Assembly: GCF_001439735.1 (NCBI RefSeq)
Contig: NZ_JYLN01000001.1
Coordinates: 558,001-622,000 of the forward strand
DNA: 64,000 nt
Direction: 5' to 3'
From: Pseudomonas paralactis
GTDB lineage: Bacteria > Pseudomonadota > Gammaproteobacteria > Pseudomonadales > Pseudomonadaceae
A program made the position numbers and the translations under genes. Shown here piece after piece: positions 26,346 through 37,181 of the stretch. Within the stretch, counting starts at the first letter, position 1. Each line of letters opens with the position of its first letter. The notes beneath the pieces were generated by a model that searched no databases, was not told where the DNA came from, and saw only the letters and a program-made list of their open reading frames with translations.

Positions 26346-26423
26346 GTGACGGCTTCCTTGTCATTGGCACTGTGCAACAAGGTGTAGCAGCTGAACCGCA
26401 TCTGAGCAACACAGTCAATCGAC

Positions 26424-26512
26424 TGTGGGAGCTGGCTTGCCTGCGATGGCAGCGTGTCAGCCACTGAATCTTTAACTGAACCTCCGCTTTCGCAGGCAAG
26501 CCAGCTCCCACA
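26424..26512. repeat. REPIN between fliJ and hsbA
   Basis: Inverted REP arms of the GAGCTGGCTTGCCTGCGAT type fill the gap between the fliE-J operon and the hsb operon. Confidence 0.92.
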
Positions 26513-26530
26513 CTGGATTTGTGGTGCCGG

Positions 26531-26980
26531 TTAGAACTGTTCCTGGCGGGGAAGGCGTTGGGACAATTCATCGAGCAGTTTTTGCTCGCGTTTATCTTCG
26601 ATCGCCCGCGCTTCGTCGATATAGCGCTGCACCAGCTTGCGCAGCCCCTCGACCCGGGCAAACGCCTGTTGCCAGCTCTCCCGGGCTTTATCGAGGTTGT
26701 TCTGGTGCCAGGCCAGGCTCTGGCGCTGTTGGCCGACGGCTGTTTCAAGCTGATTGAGAAAGCCTTGATACCCCATCAGCCACTGGCCCGACACGCCCTT
26801 GCTGCCACGCTCGATCCACTGCTGCTGGTACTCCAGGCGAAAGCGCTCCAGGTCGCCCAGCTTGCTTTCGGCCAGGCGCACCTGGCCTTGAAAATAGCCC
26901 AGGCGTTGCACGGCGGTTTTCTCGGCTTTTTCGGCCATGTCCACCACCGGGGCCAAGCGCGCGGCGCGGCTATTGGCCAT
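26531..26980 (-). CDS. fliJ: flagellar export chaperone/stalk protein FliJ
   Basis: The 149-residue, highly charged protein is predicted to be an antiparallel coiled coil over nearly its full length, as expected for FliJ, which sits in the FliI ATPase ring and contacts FlhA. It follows fliI after three bases. Confidence 0.93.
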   Translation of the reverse strand: MANSRAARLAPVVDMAEKAEKTAVQRLGYFQGQVRLAESKLGDLERFRLEYQQQWIERGSKGVSGQWLMGYQGFLNQLETAVGQQRQSLAWHQNNLDKARESWQQAFARVEGLRKLVQRYIDEARAIEDKREQKLLDELSQRLPRQEQF

Positions 26981-26983
26981 GAC

Positions 26984-28342
26984 TTAACCGCCTGGCGCGG
27001 GGGCGAAGATCGACTGCAGATGCGCTTCGCTTTCGCCCATGCTGATCTTGTCATTGAGCCCCTGGCGCAGGTAGGTCACCAACTGCGGTTGCAAGGCGAT
27101 GGCCAGGTCGGTGTCGCGGTCGCCGCCGGCCACATAGGCGCCGACACTGATCAGGTCGCGGCTCTGCTGGTAACGCGACCACAGCTGCTTGAACTGCTGG
27201 GCCCGCGCCATATGCTCAGGGGTGACCACCGCCGGCATCACCCGGCTGATGGACGCTTCGATGTCGATGGCCGGGTAGTGCCCTTCTTCGGCCAGGCGTC
27301 GCGACAGCACAATGTGGCCGTCGAGCACGCCCCGCGCCGAGTCGGCAATCGGGTCCTGCTGGTCGTCGCCTTCGGACAACACCGTATAAAACGCTGTGAT
27401 CGAGCCACCGCCGGCCTCGGCATTACCGGCGCGCTCCACCAGCTTGGGCAGCTTGGCAAACACCGATGGCGGATAGCCTTTGGTGGCGGGCGGCTCACCG
27501 ATGGCCAGGGCGATCTCTCGCTGGGCCTGGGCAAAACGCGTCAGCGAGTCCATCAACAACAGCACATTCTTGCCCTTGTCGCGGAAATACTCGGCGATGC
27601 GTGTGCAGTACATCGCCGCGCGCAGGCGCATCAAGGGCGCATCGTCCGCAGGCGACGCCACCACCACCGAGCGCTTGAGCCCTTCTTCACCGAGGCTGTG
27701 CTCGATGAACTCCTTGACCTCACGGCCCCGCTCGCCGATCAGCCCGACCACGATAATGTCGGCCTCGGTAAAGCGCGTCATCATGCCCAGCAATACCGAC
27801 TTACCTACACCGGTACCGGCAAACAGCCCTAGACGCTGGCCGCGACCGACCGTCAATAAACCGTTGATGCTGCGAATGCCCACGTCCAGCGGCACGCTGA
27901 TGGGGTTGCGGTTGAGCGGGTTGATGGTGGGGCCGTCCATCGGCACCCAGTCCTCGGCCTTCATGCCACCCTTGCCATCCAGGGCACGCCCGGCACCGTC
28001 GAGGACGCGGCCGAGCATACTCATGCCCATCGGCAAGCGGCCGGTGTCGGCCAGCGGTACCACCCGCGCACCGGGGGCGATACCGGCCAGGCTGCCGACC
28101 GGCATCAGGAAAATCTTGCTGCCGGAAAAGCCCATCACTTCGGCTTCGACCTGCACCGGGTGGTAGCTGTCGTCGTTGATCACCAGGCAGCGGCTGCCCA
28201 TGGCGGCGCGCAGGCCCTCGGCTTCAAGGGTCAGGCCGACCATGCGCAACAAGCGTCCTTCAAGGATCGGCTGGCCGGGCAACTCGGTCACCTCGGCGTA
28301 GCTGCCCAGGCGCTTGGCGAAGCTGGTGCGATCAAGGCGCAT
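26984..28342 (-). CDS. fliI: flagellum-specific ATPase FliI
   Basis: FliI energises export of flagellar subunits. The 452-residue protein is an F1-beta-like ATPase with Walker [12 protein letters not shown] (about residues 168-178), Walker B region [18 protein letters not shown] and the family [16 protein letters not shown]. The ATG overlaps the end of fliH by 11 bases. Confidence 0.97.
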   Translation of the reverse strand: MRLDRTSFAKRLGSYAEVTELPGQPILEGRLLRMVGLTLEAEGLRAAMGSRCLVINDDSYHPVQVEAEVMGFSGSKIFLMPVGSLAGIAPGARVVPLADTGRLPMGMSMLGRVLDGAGRALDGKGGMKAEDWVPMDGPTINPLNRNPISVPLDVGIRSINGLLTVGRGQRLGLFAGTGVGKSVLLGMMTRFTEADIIVVGLIGERGREVKEFIEHSLGEEGLKRSVVVASPADDAPLMRLRAAMYCTRIAEYFRDKGKNVLLLMDSLTRFAQAQREIALAIGEPPATKGYPPSVFAKLPKLVERAGNAEAGGGSITAFYTVLSEGDDQQDPIADSARGVLDGHIVLSRRLAEEGHYPAIDIEASISRVMPAVVTPEHMARAQQFKQLWSRYQQSRDLISVGAYVAGGDRDTDLAIALQPQLVTYLRQGLNDKISMGESEAHLQSIFAPAPGG

Positions 28343-29096
28343 CGGGGGCGTCCAGGTCCACGCTCACGTCAGGCGCTGCCGGGTGCAGGGCTTGCTCATG
28401 CAGTTGATCCAACAATTTGGCCATGATCTGGCTGATGCGGGTTTCCACCGTGGCATCGATGCGGCTGTGTTCGGTTTCAACGCGGCAGCCACCGGGCTGC
28501 AACGCGGCATCCTCGACGATGCGCCAGGTTTCTTCATGACGCTCGCGCAAGGCTTTGACCTGCTCGAAATCCTGCGGGTTGATGTACAGCCGCACATTGC
28601 CGACGCCCAGGGGCAGCAGCTTGAGGGCTTCACGCATCACGCTTTCGATCTGGCTGGAGTCCAGCACCAATTCACGCTGGATCACCTGACGGGCAATATG
28701 CTGCACCAGGCCGACCATGGATTTCTCCAGCTGGGTGTCCTGTTCGGCAATCGGGTCGAACAGGTGGCCCATCAGCCGTTCCAGGCTAGCCAGCTTGGTG
28801 CCCAGCGCTGCCTCGGCTTCCTGGCGGACCTTGAGGGTGGTGCTGCGAAAACCGTCTTTCTCGCCCGCCGCAAAGCCTTCGTTGTAGGCTTCCTGGCGAA
28901 TGGCTTCGAGTTCTTCGAGGGTCAGTGGCTGCACTTCATCCAGCGGTACTTCTTCCATCTCCACCGGCAGCTCTTCGACCGGCTCTGGCTCGGGCTCGGG
29001 CACATGGGGGTCGAAGCTGGGCAACGACCAGATGTCGAACCCGCCGACATCCCGCGCGCGAATCAGATCGCTGGGCGTCTCATCTTTGTTCGACAT
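28332..29096 (-). CDS. fliH: flagellar assembly protein FliH
   Basis: FliH docks the FliI ATPase to the C-ring. The 254-residue protein has an acidic, proline-rich N-terminus (about 25-55), a helical middle with an [14 protein letters not shown] repeat-like stretch, and a C-terminal domain similar to V-type ATPase subunit E. It lies between fliG and fliI. Confidence 0.94.
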   Translation of the reverse strand: MSNKDETPSDLIRARDVGGFDIWSLPSFDPHVPEPEPEPVEELPVEMEEVPLDEVQPLTLEELEAIRQEAYNEGFAAGEKDGFRSTTLKVRQEAEAALGTKLASLERLMGHLFDPIAEQDTQLEKSMVGLVQHIARQVIQRELVLDSSQIESVMREALKLLPLGVGNVRLYINPQDFEQVKALRERHEETWRIVEDAALQPGGCRVETEHSRIDATVETRISQIMAKLLDQLHEQALHPAAPDVSVDLDAPDAP

Positions 29097-29106
29097 GCAG
29101 GGCGCC

Positions 29107-30123
29107 TTAGATCATTTCTTCGCCGCCCTTCCCGCCGAGAACGATTTCTCCGGCTTCGGCCATACGGCGGGCAATGGTGAGGATTTCCTTCTGCGCGGTT
29201 TCCACGTCGCTGACGCGCACCGGGCCCTTGGCTTCCAGGTCGTCGCGAAGCAATTCAGACGCACGCTTGGACATGTTTTTGAAGATCTTCTCTTTGACGT
29301 TTTCGTCCGAGCCCTTGAGGGCCAGCACCAGCACGTCCGAGGACACTTCGCGCAGCAGCGCCTGGATGCCACGGTCATCGACATCGGCCAGGTTGTTGAA
29401 CACGAACATCAGGTCTTCGATCTGGCCGGACAGGGTGTCGTCGATCTCGCGGATCGAGTCCATCAACTGGCCTTCGACCGAACTGTCGAGGAAGTTCATG
29501 ATGTCGGCCGCGCGCTTGATGCCACCCAGGGTGGTGCGCGAGGCATTCGAGTTGCCGGAGAACTGCTTCTCCAGAATCGTGTTGAGTTCCTTGAGCGCCG
29601 CCGGTTGCACGGTGTTGAGCGACGACACGCGCAGGATGATGTCCAGGCGCACTTTATGGTCGAAGTGGCCAAGCACTTCACCGGCCTGGTCCGGGTCGAG
29701 GTAGGCCACCACGATCGCCTGGATCTGCGGGTGCTCATAGCGGATCACGTCCGCCACCGCGCGTGGTTCCATCCACTTGAGGCTGTCCAGGCCGCTGGTG
29801 TTGCCACCCAGCAGGATGCGGTCAATCAGGCCGTTGGCCTTGTCTTCGCCCAGCGCCGAGGTAAGCATCTTGCGAATGTAGCTGTCGGAGCCGACGCCCA
29901 GGCTGGTCTGGTCGCCGACGATCTCGACGAACTCGCTCATCACCTGCTCGACTTGCTCGCGGTGCACATTGCGCATCTGCGCCATGGCCACGCCGACACG
30001 CTGGACCTCTTTGGGGCCCATGTGGCGCAACACTTGGGCAGCGTCGGTTTCACCCAGGGACAGCAGCAACACGGCGGCTTTGTCGACCCGGGACAGCTTG
30101 GCCACAGCGGCTCGATCATTCAT
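29107..30123 (-). CDS. fliG: flagellar motor switch protein FliG
   Basis: FliG is the torque-receiving rotor protein. In 338 residues it has the N-terminal domain (AVLLLSLGETDAAQVLRHMG), the EHPQ motif in RYEHPQIQAIVVAYL and the C-terminal charged helix domain (about 235-335). It overlaps fliF by eight bases. Confidence 0.97.
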   Translation of the reverse strand: MNDRAAVAKLSRVDKAAVLLLSLGETDAAQVLRHMGPKEVQRVGVAMAQMRNVHREQVEQVMSEFVEIVGDQTSLGVGSDSYIRKMLTSALGEDKANGLIDRILLGGNTSGLDSLKWMEPRAVADVIRYEHPQIQAIVVAYLDPDQAGEVLGHFDHKVRLDIILRVSSLNTVQPAALKELNTILEKQFSGNSNASRTTLGGIKRAADIMNFLDSSVEGQLMDSIREIDDTLSGQIEDLMFVFNNLADVDDRGIQALLREVSSDVLVLALKGSDENVKEKIFKNMSKRASELLRDDLEAKGPVRVSDVETAQKEILTIARRMAEAGEIVLGGKGGEEMI

Positions 30124-31891
30124 CTGCGTTAATCCACTCTTTCACGACCTGGGCCACACGGCCCGGGTCTTCTGCCACCAAACTCTTGATTGCGTTCAAC
30201 TGAGCGTCATAGCCTTCGCTCGGGCTTGGCAACAGGATGCTTTGCGGGCCGCCGAGGCTGACGCGGTCGTTGGCCAGTTCGCCATCCAGGCCGCCCATGC
30301 CACCCAACTCGACGTCGCCACCGGCCAGTGCCAGTTGCTTCTTGCCGCCACCGGTGATGTTGTTGAGCACCGGGCGCAGCACGCCAAACACCAGCACCAG
30401 GATGAACAACACGCCCAGCACTTGTTTGACGATGTCCCAGAACCACGGCTGGGTGTAGAACGCCGGATCGGCGATCACTTCACCGCGCTCGGCTGAGAAC
30501 GGCATGTTGATCACGCTGACGCTGTCGCCACGGCTGGCATCGAAACCAACGGCGTCCTGCACCAGGCGGGTGAAGCGCGCCAATTCATCGGCGGTCCAGG
30601 GCGCGCGGGTCACGGCGCCATCGGCTGCGTTGACCTTGACCTGATCATCGACCACTACCGACACCGACAGGCGATTGATCTTGCCCTGTTGCTGCTTGGT
30701 GTGGCTGATGGAACGGTCGAGTTCGAAGTTCTTGGTGGACTGGTTACGCTTGTCCGCAGGATACGGTGCGAGCATCGGCTGGCCGGTGGCCGGGTCCATG
30801 ATCTGCTGGCCGTTGGCATCCAACAGCGGCTGACCAGGCTGGATCGCGCCAGCGGTAGCGGCAGCGCCACCGGTGGTCTGCGGTGCCGAGGCCGGCGCCG
30901 GTGGCTGGTTGCTCAGGGCGCCAGGCACACCTTGGGGGCCATTGCTGGCGGTGCGTTGTTCGCTGGTGGACTGCTCGCTGCGCAGGGCCGGCTGGTCCGG
31001 GTTGAACTGCTCGGAGGTGGATTCGACGGCGCTGAAATCCACATCGGCGGAGACTTCAGCCTTGTAGCGGTCGTTGCCCAGCACCGGTTGCAGAATGTTG
31101 TGTACACGCTGGGTGAGCATGCTTTCCATGCGGCGGCTGTAGTCGAACTGCTTGCCGGCCTGGGTCAGCGCGGAGTTTTCGGCCATGTCGGAGAGCAGGT
31201 TGCCCTTCTGGTCCACCACAGTAATTTGCGACTTGCTCAATTCGGGAACGCTGGTTGCCACCAGGTTGACGATCGCCAGTACCTGGCCAGGCTCCAGGGA
31301 GCGGCCGGCAAAGAGTTCGACCAGTACCGAGGCGCTGGGCTTGCGTTCGTCGCGCACGAACACCGAGCTCTTCGGAATCGCCAGGTGTACGCGGGCAGCC
31401 TTGACGTTATTGAGGCTGGAAATGGTACGCGCCAGTTCGCCTTCCAGGCCACGGCGATAACGGGTGGCTTCCATGAACTGGCTGGTGCCCAGGCCCTGGT
31501 CTTTGTCGAGAATCTCGAAACCGATGTTGCTGTCGGACGGCGCCACACCCGCGGCGGCCAATTTCATGCGTGCGCGAGCTACGTCATCGGCCTTGACCAG
31601 CAAGGCGCCGGAGTTGGGCTCCACGGTGTAGGCGATGTCGGCAGCGGCGAGGGTTTCCATGATCTGCTTGGAATCCATGCCCGACAGGCTGCCATACAGG
31701 GGGCGGTAATCGGGTTGCTGCGACCACAGCACCACGGCAAAACCAATCGCCACGCTGGCTGCCAGGCCCACCATCAGGCCCACCTGACGCAGCATGGTCA
31801 TTTGCGAGAGGTTTTCCAGGAACGACAGGCCAAACAACGGCGGCTTGCCGTCTGCCTTGGCGGGGAGGTTGTCGGAGACTGCTTCTGCCAT
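30116..31891 (-). CDS. fliF: flagellar M-ring protein FliF
   Basis: FliF builds the MS-ring in the inner membrane. The 591-residue protein has membrane helices near residues 35-58 and 460-480, ring-building motifs between (YRPLYGSLSGMDSKQIMETL; GLEGELARTISSL), a glutamine/proline-rich loop (about 290-370), and a C-terminal FliG-binding tail. It is the second gene of the fliE operon. Confidence 0.97.
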   Translation of the reverse strand: MAEAVSDNLPAKADGKPPLFGLSFLENLSQMTMLRQVGLMVGLAASVAIGFAVVLWSQQPDYRPLYGSLSGMDSKQIMETLAAADIAYTVEPNSGALLVKADDVARARMKLAAAGVAPSDSNIGFEILDKDQGLGTSQFMEATRYRRGLEGELARTISSLNNVKAARVHLAIPKSSVFVRDERKPSASVLVELFAGRSLEPGQVLAIVNLVATSVPELSKSQITVVDQKGNLLSDMAENSALTQAGKQFDYSRRMESMLTQRVHNILQPVLGNDRYKAEVSADVDFSAVESTSEQFNPDQPALRSEQSTSEQRTASNGPQGVPGALSNQPPAPASAPQTTGGAAATAGAIQPGQPLLDANGQQIMDPATGQPMLAPYPADKRNQSTKNFELDRSISHTKQQQGKINRLSVSVVVDDQVKVNAADGAVTRAPWTADELARFTRLVQDAVGFDASRGDSVSVINMPFSAERGEVIADPAFYTQPWFWDIVKQVLGVLFILVLVFGVLRPVLNNITGGGKKQLALAGGDVELGGMGGLDGELANDRVSLGGPQSILLPSPSEGYDAQLNAIKSLVAEDPGRVAQVVKEWINADE

Positions 31892-31907
31892 GACTTAAAT
31901 CTCGCCC

Positions 31908-32237
31908 TTAAACCGGCATCTGCATGATGTCTTGATAAGCCTGAACCAGCTTGTTACGCACTTGAGTCAAGGCCTGGAAGGACACACTGGCCTTTTGCGA
32001 AGCGACCATCACATCGGTGAGGTCCACGCCGCTTTTACCGATCTCGAACGCCGTCGCCAACTGGCTGGAGGCCTGCTGGGTATCACTGACTTTATTGATT
32101 GCCTGACCGAGCATGTCGGCAAAACTGCTTTGGCCCAATTCCGGCGCTGGCGCGACGGATTTCGGTTGAGCCATGGCATCCATTTGCATGGCGCGCATAT
32201 CCAACATCAACCGATTGAACTCAATACCCTGGCTCAT
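31908..32237 (-). CDS. fliE: flagellar hook-basal body protein FliE
   Basis: FliE joins the MS-ring to the rod. The 109-residue helical protein ends with the family signature [20 protein letters not shown]. It is first in fliE-F-G-H-I-J and follows a sigma-54 promoter match 62 bases upstream. Confidence 0.95.
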   Translation of the reverse strand: MSQGIEFNRLMLDMRAMQMDAMAQPKSVAPAPELGQSSFADMLGQAINKVSDTQQASSQLATAFEIGKSGVDLTDVMVASQKASVSFQALTQVRNKLVQAYQDIMQMPV

Positions 32238-32298
32238 GACCTTCTCTCTCCGACGACCCGCAATTTTTTGACACTACGCAGCGGTTACCAGGGGTGGT

Positions 32299-32314
32299 AG
32301 CAACAAGGGTGCCA
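32299..32314 (-). promoter_or_regulatory. sigma-54 promoter for fliE operon
   Basis: The minus strand reads TGGCACC-N4-TTGCT, nearly the RpoN consensus, 62 bp before the fliE start. In P. aeruginosa the fliE operon depends on RpoN and FleR. Confidence 0.85.
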
Positions 32315-32400
32315 GCTCTGTGACAACTCGTAAGAAAAGGCGACAAAGCTTGTCGAACTTGTTACCGCACGTTTTCGGCCCTTCTTACCGCACGGTTTTT

Positions 32401-32500
32401 TGTAGGAGCGAGCTTGCTCGCGAAAAACGCCAACGATAACGCGTGCTTCCAGAATGCCCGCGGCGCCTATGGGTTCTTCGCGAGCAAGCTCGCTCCTACA
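32401..32500. repeat. REPIN between fleR and fliE
   Basis: Inverted REP arms of the GTAGGAGCGAGCTTGCTCGCG type lie just after the fleR stop and before the fliE promoter. Confidence 0.92.
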
Positions 32501-32511
32501 CAGAGCATTGG

Positions 32512-33888
32512 TCATGTGGCGAAAAGATAGGCTTCCACATCCATGCCGGCATCGCGCATCTGCGCCAGCTTGTAGCGCAAGGTGCGCGGGCTGATGCCCA
32601 GGCGCTCGGCCGCTTCTTTGCGGCGCCCGCGCTCGGCGCGCAGGGTGTCGATGATCATCTGGAATTCCCGGCGACGCAGGTCATCGCCCAAGGCACCGGC
32701 TGATTCTGCCTCGGCAACCACAGGGGCGGGGGCCAGGCTCGGCAACGGCGCAGCGCCATTGCCCATGGCCAGGCAGAAATCCTGCGGCTGGATCAAACCG
32801 CCTTGCTGCAAAATCAGCGCACGCTGGATGGCATTGTCCAGCTCGCGCACATTGCCCGGCCACGGATAGCTGAGCAGGCACGCCTGGGCCTCGGGCGACA
32901 ACCGCGCCTGGGCGTGCTTCATTTTTTTGACGTGGTTGCCCAGCAGGCGCTCGGCCAACGGAATGATATCCGCCGGGCGCTCGCGCAATGGGCGCCAGGC
33001 CAGGGGGAACACCGAGAGCCGGTAGAACAAGTCTTCACGGAAGCGCCCCGCCGCCACTTCGCCCGCCAGGTCGCGGTTGGTGGTGGCAACCACGCGAATA
33101 TCCAGCTGGATCGGCTTGCGTGCCCCCACGCGCTCCACTTCACGCTCCTGCAACACGCGCAGCAACTTGGCTTGCAGGCCCAGGGGCATTTCCGAGATTT
33201 CGTCGAGCAGGATGGTGCCGCCGTCGGCCTGTTCGAATTTGCCGGCCTGGGCCGCAATGGCGCCGGTAAACGAGCCCTTTTCATGGCCAAACAACGTGGC
33301 TTCGAGCATGTTGTCGGGGATCGCCGCGCAGTTGATCGCAATGAACGGTTGCAGGGCACGGCTGGACTGCTGATGGATGTAACGCGCCAGCACTTCTTTA
33401 CCGGTGCCGGACTCGCCGGAAATCAGCACAGTGGAATCACTGCGCGCCACCCGCGCGGCCAGTTCCAGCAATTGCGCGCTGGCCGGTTCAAAGGCAATCG
33501 GGCCATCGCCCTCGCCCGCCGACGCTACGCCCAGAGCATGTCGGGCCACCAGTTCGATCAGCGCCTTGGGCTCGAACGGCTTGACCAGGTAATCCGCCGC
33601 CCCCTGGCGCATGGCGTCCACCGCCCGCTCCACGGCGCCATGGGCGGTCATCAGCAGCACCGGCAGTTGCGGCTGGCGCGCACGCAACAGGCCGAGCAAC
33701 TGGTGGCCGTCCATGCCGGGCATATTCACATCGCTGACCACCAGGCTGAAGGCTTGCTGCTCAACCGCCGCCAAGGCCTCCTCGGCAGAGCCGACCGCGC
33801 AGTAGTCATGGCCCGCCAACAGCAGCGTGTCAGCCAATGCTTCACGCAGGGCGCGATCGTCTTCCACCAATAAAACCTTGATAGCCAT
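32512..33888 (-). CDS. fleR: sigma-54-dependent response regulator FleR
   Basis: FleR, with its kinase FleS, activates mid-class flagellar genes. The 458-residue protein has a receiver with Asp53 (VVSDVNMPGMDG), an AAA+ domain with Walker A GESGTGKE (158-165), and a C-terminal Fis-type helix-turn-helix (RRKEAAERLGISPRTLRYKL). The sigma-54 contact loop reads GSFTGA (205-210) rather than the usual GAFTGA. An ATG at 33891 is an alternative start. The gene starts eight bases after the fleS stop. Confidence 0.95.
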   Translation of the reverse strand: MAIKVLLVEDDRALREALADTLLLAGHDYCAVGSAEEALAAVEQQAFSLVVSDVNMPGMDGHQLLGLLRARQPQLPVLLMTAHGAVERAVDAMRQGAADYLVKPFEPKALIELVARHALGVASAGEGDGPIAFEPASAQLLELAARVARSDSTVLISGESGTGKEVLARYIHQQSSRALQPFIAINCAAIPDNMLEATLFGHEKGSFTGAIAAQAGKFEQADGGTILLDEISEMPLGLQAKLLRVLQEREVERVGARKPIQLDIRVVATTNRDLAGEVAAGRFREDLFYRLSVFPLAWRPLRERPADIIPLAERLLGNHVKKMKHAQARLSPEAQACLLSYPWPGNVRELDNAIQRALILQQGGLIQPQDFCLAMGNGAAPLPSLAPAPVVAEAESAGALGDDLRRREFQMIIDTLRAERGRRKEAAERLGISPRTLRYKLAQMRDAGMDVEAYLFAT

Positions 33889-33895
33889 CATCCTT

Positions 33896-35107
33896 TTACT
33901 CCGCGCTTGCCGCGCTGGAAAACAGCGGCAAGGTCATCAATGCACAGGTGCCGCGCCCCAACCGGGAGCGCAACTGCAATTCTCCCTGATGGGCGCGTGC
34001 CACTGCCTTGACCACGGTCAGGCCCAGGCCGGTGCCGTTGGTCTTGGTGGTAAAAAACGGTTCGCCCAGGCGTTGCAGCACCTGGGGGTCGATGCCGCTG
34101 CCGCTGTCGCTGATACACAGGCGCAGGGTTTGTTCGCGGGTGTAGAGGTGCACCTTGAGGCGCGCATCCGGGCCGCTGGCCTGGGTGGCGTTTTCGATCA
34201 GGTTGAGCAGCGCGCCGACCAGAGTGTCGCGATTGCACAGCAACTCGCCCTGATGGCTGTCACATTGCCAACGCAGGTTGGCGCCCTGCACATGGGTCGC
34301 CGCTGCCGCTTGCAGCGCCTGCATCAACCCGGCAGGCGTGACGCGGTCAGTCAGCGGCAATTCGCCGCGGGCGAACACCAGCATGTCGCGCACCTGGTGC
34401 TCCAATTCGTGCAGGCGCTCCTTGAGGCGCCCGGCAAAGCGTTGCTGGGTGGCCACGGGCAATTGCTCATCAGTCAAATGACTGGCGTAGATCAACGCCG
34501 CCGACAACGGCGTACGGATCTGATGCGCCAACGAGGCGACCATCCTGCCCAGCGACGACAACCGCTCATGACGGGCCAACTGGTCTTGCAGGTGACGGGT
34601 TTGCGTCAGGTCATTGAGCAGCACCAATTGGCCCGGCTCGGCGTCCAGTGAGCGAGTGGCGATAGATAAGCGGCGCCCGTCCTTGAGGGAGACTTCGTGG
34701 CCGTCGTCTTCTCGCGGCGCGAAGCAGCGGGTGATGACATGGCGCCACAGCTCGCCTTCCAGCGGCAGGCCCAGCAGGTCGCAGGCCGCCGGGTTGGCTT
34801 CGCGCACGCGGCCCTGATCATCGATGACGATCACGCCACCGGGCAACAGATCCAACAGGTTTTGCAGACGGTTGGCCAGGCGTTCTTTTTCCGCCAGCTC
34901 CTGCATACGCTGGGCGCTGACCACCGCCAGCTCGCCCTTGAGCTCAGACACCCGCGCCTCAAGCAGGCTGTAGGAGTCGGTCAGTTGGCTCGACATCTGG
35001 CTGAACTGCGAGAACGCCTGTTCCAGGCCCTGGCGGGTCGGCGGTTCTACAGGCGAAACCAGCCCCTGGATGGCAGGGGCCGAAGATAGTTGGGCGGCGT
35101 GGGGCAT
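33896..35107 (-). CDS. fleS: sensor histidine kinase FleS
   Basis: The 403-residue kinase has no membrane segment and so acts in the cytoplasm. It has an N-terminal coiled coil (about 30-85), a PAS domain (about 85-165), a dimerisation helix with phospho-acceptor His195 in LAHQIRTPLSA, and a catalytic domain (NLIENATQASG; DSGSGID; GTGLGLTVVK). It should phosphorylate FleR, encoded directly downstream. Confidence 0.95.
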   Translation of the reverse strand: MPHAAQLSSAPAIQGLVSPVEPPTRQGLEQAFSQFSQMSSQLTDSYSLLEARVSELKGELAVVSAQRMQELAEKERLANRLQNLLDLLPGGVIVIDDQGRVREANPAACDLLGLPLEGELWRHVITRCFAPREDDGHEVSLKDGRRLSIATRSLDAEPGQLVLLNDLTQTRHLQDQLARHERLSSLGRMVASLAHQIRTPLSAALIYASHLTDEQLPVATQQRFAGRLKERLHELEHQVRDMLVFARGELPLTDRVTPAGLMQALQAAAATHVQGANLRWQCDSHQGELLCNRDTLVGALLNLIENATQASGPDARLKVHLYTREQTLRLCISDSGSGIDPQVLQRLGEPFFTTKTNGTGLGLTVVKAVARAHQGELQLRSRLGRGTCALMTLPLFSSAASAE

Positions 35108-35160
35108 GATGCTCTCTCGCTTGGCTGACCGTCAGTTAAACGGAACGTTGCGAGGGCTGT

Positions 35161-35176
35161 AGCAATACCCGTGCCG
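35161..35176 (-). promoter_or_regulatory. sigma-54 promoter for fleS-fleR
   Basis: The minus strand reads CGGCACG-N4-TTGCT, a strong RpoN match 54 bp before the fleS ATG. It directly abuts the U-tract of the fleQ terminator. fleSR is a known FleQ/RpoN target. Confidence 0.82.
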
Positions 35177-35202
35177 AAAAAAAACCGCTGATAAATCAGC
35201 GG
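35177..35202 (-). terminator. intrinsic terminator of fleQ
   Basis: An 8-bp stem (CCGCTGAT / ATCAGCGG) is followed on the minus strand by eight T residues, 15 bases after the fleQ stop codon. Confidence 0.88.
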
Positions 35203-35217
35203 CTTGAAAAACAGGCG

Positions 35218-36690
<1,473 letters not shown>

Positions 36691-36739
36691 GCAATAGCAA
36701 CTTCCCTAGTAAAACTTCCTGCCCCGGAATGAGGGCAAT

Positions 36740-36777
36740 CTAGACGTCTGTAAGATTTGTTACCTACTAGACGTCTG
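36740..36777. promoter_or_regulatory. paired AGACGTCT palindromes in the fleQ upstream region
   Basis: The 11-mer CTAGACGTCTG, itself containing the palindrome AGACGTCT, occurs at 36740-36750 and 36767-36777. Between them GTAA and TTAC form an inner inverted pair. The 27-bp spacing of the palindromes is between two and three helical turns. The site lies 50-90 bp before the fleQ start and looks like an operator for an unidentified dimeric regulator. Confidence 0.45.
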
Positions 36778-36859
36778 AAATCTGAAAACAGCACTAGTTA
36801 AGTCAAAAATGCTGGCACAGTCAAATATATGACGCGCCGTGCGGATTAACTGCGCCCGT

Positions 36860-37156
36860 TCAACCGAACAGATGGTAAACCTTTGACGCATTTTTCGCTT
36901 GGTTGATCTGCGACATCTCTTCGAAAATCGCCTGGCGCTCGCCGGTCGTCACCTCCAGCAACTGCTGGTACACCACCAACAAACTTTCCAGCTTCTCGCG
37001 CAATGCGCCCTCGTCTACCGGTGCCTCACTGAGCACCTCATCAATCACCGCGCGGCAACCCAGGTCCAACTCGCCCACAGCTTCCCAATTGCGCTCGGCC
37101 AGCGCGCCGAGAAGGGCTTCGCGGGTCTCGTCGATGCGTTGCAGTGCATGGCTCAT
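36860..37156 (-). CDS. fliT: flagellar export chaperone FliT-like protein
   Basis: This 98-residue, mostly helical protein in the fliC-flaG-fliD-fliS-fliT order matches FliT, the chaperone of the filament cap protein FliD. The ATG at 37156 (MSHALQRIDETR) follows GAGGG; the longer ORF overlaps fliS and is not supported. Sequence identity in this family is low, so the call rests partly on position. Confidence 0.8.
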   Translation of the reverse strand: MSHALQRIDETREALLGALAERNWEAVGELDLGCRAVIDEVLSEAPVDEGALREKLESLLVVYQQLLEVTTGERQAIFEEMSQINQAKNASKVYHLFG

Positions 37157-37181
37157 GATGTGTCCCTCAAGGCGATCGGCC

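Noticed and set aside
32361..32400. Short direct repeat TTACCGCACG in the fleR-fliE gap
   Set aside because: Two 10-bp copies in GC-rich DNA beside a REPIN are too weak to support a function.
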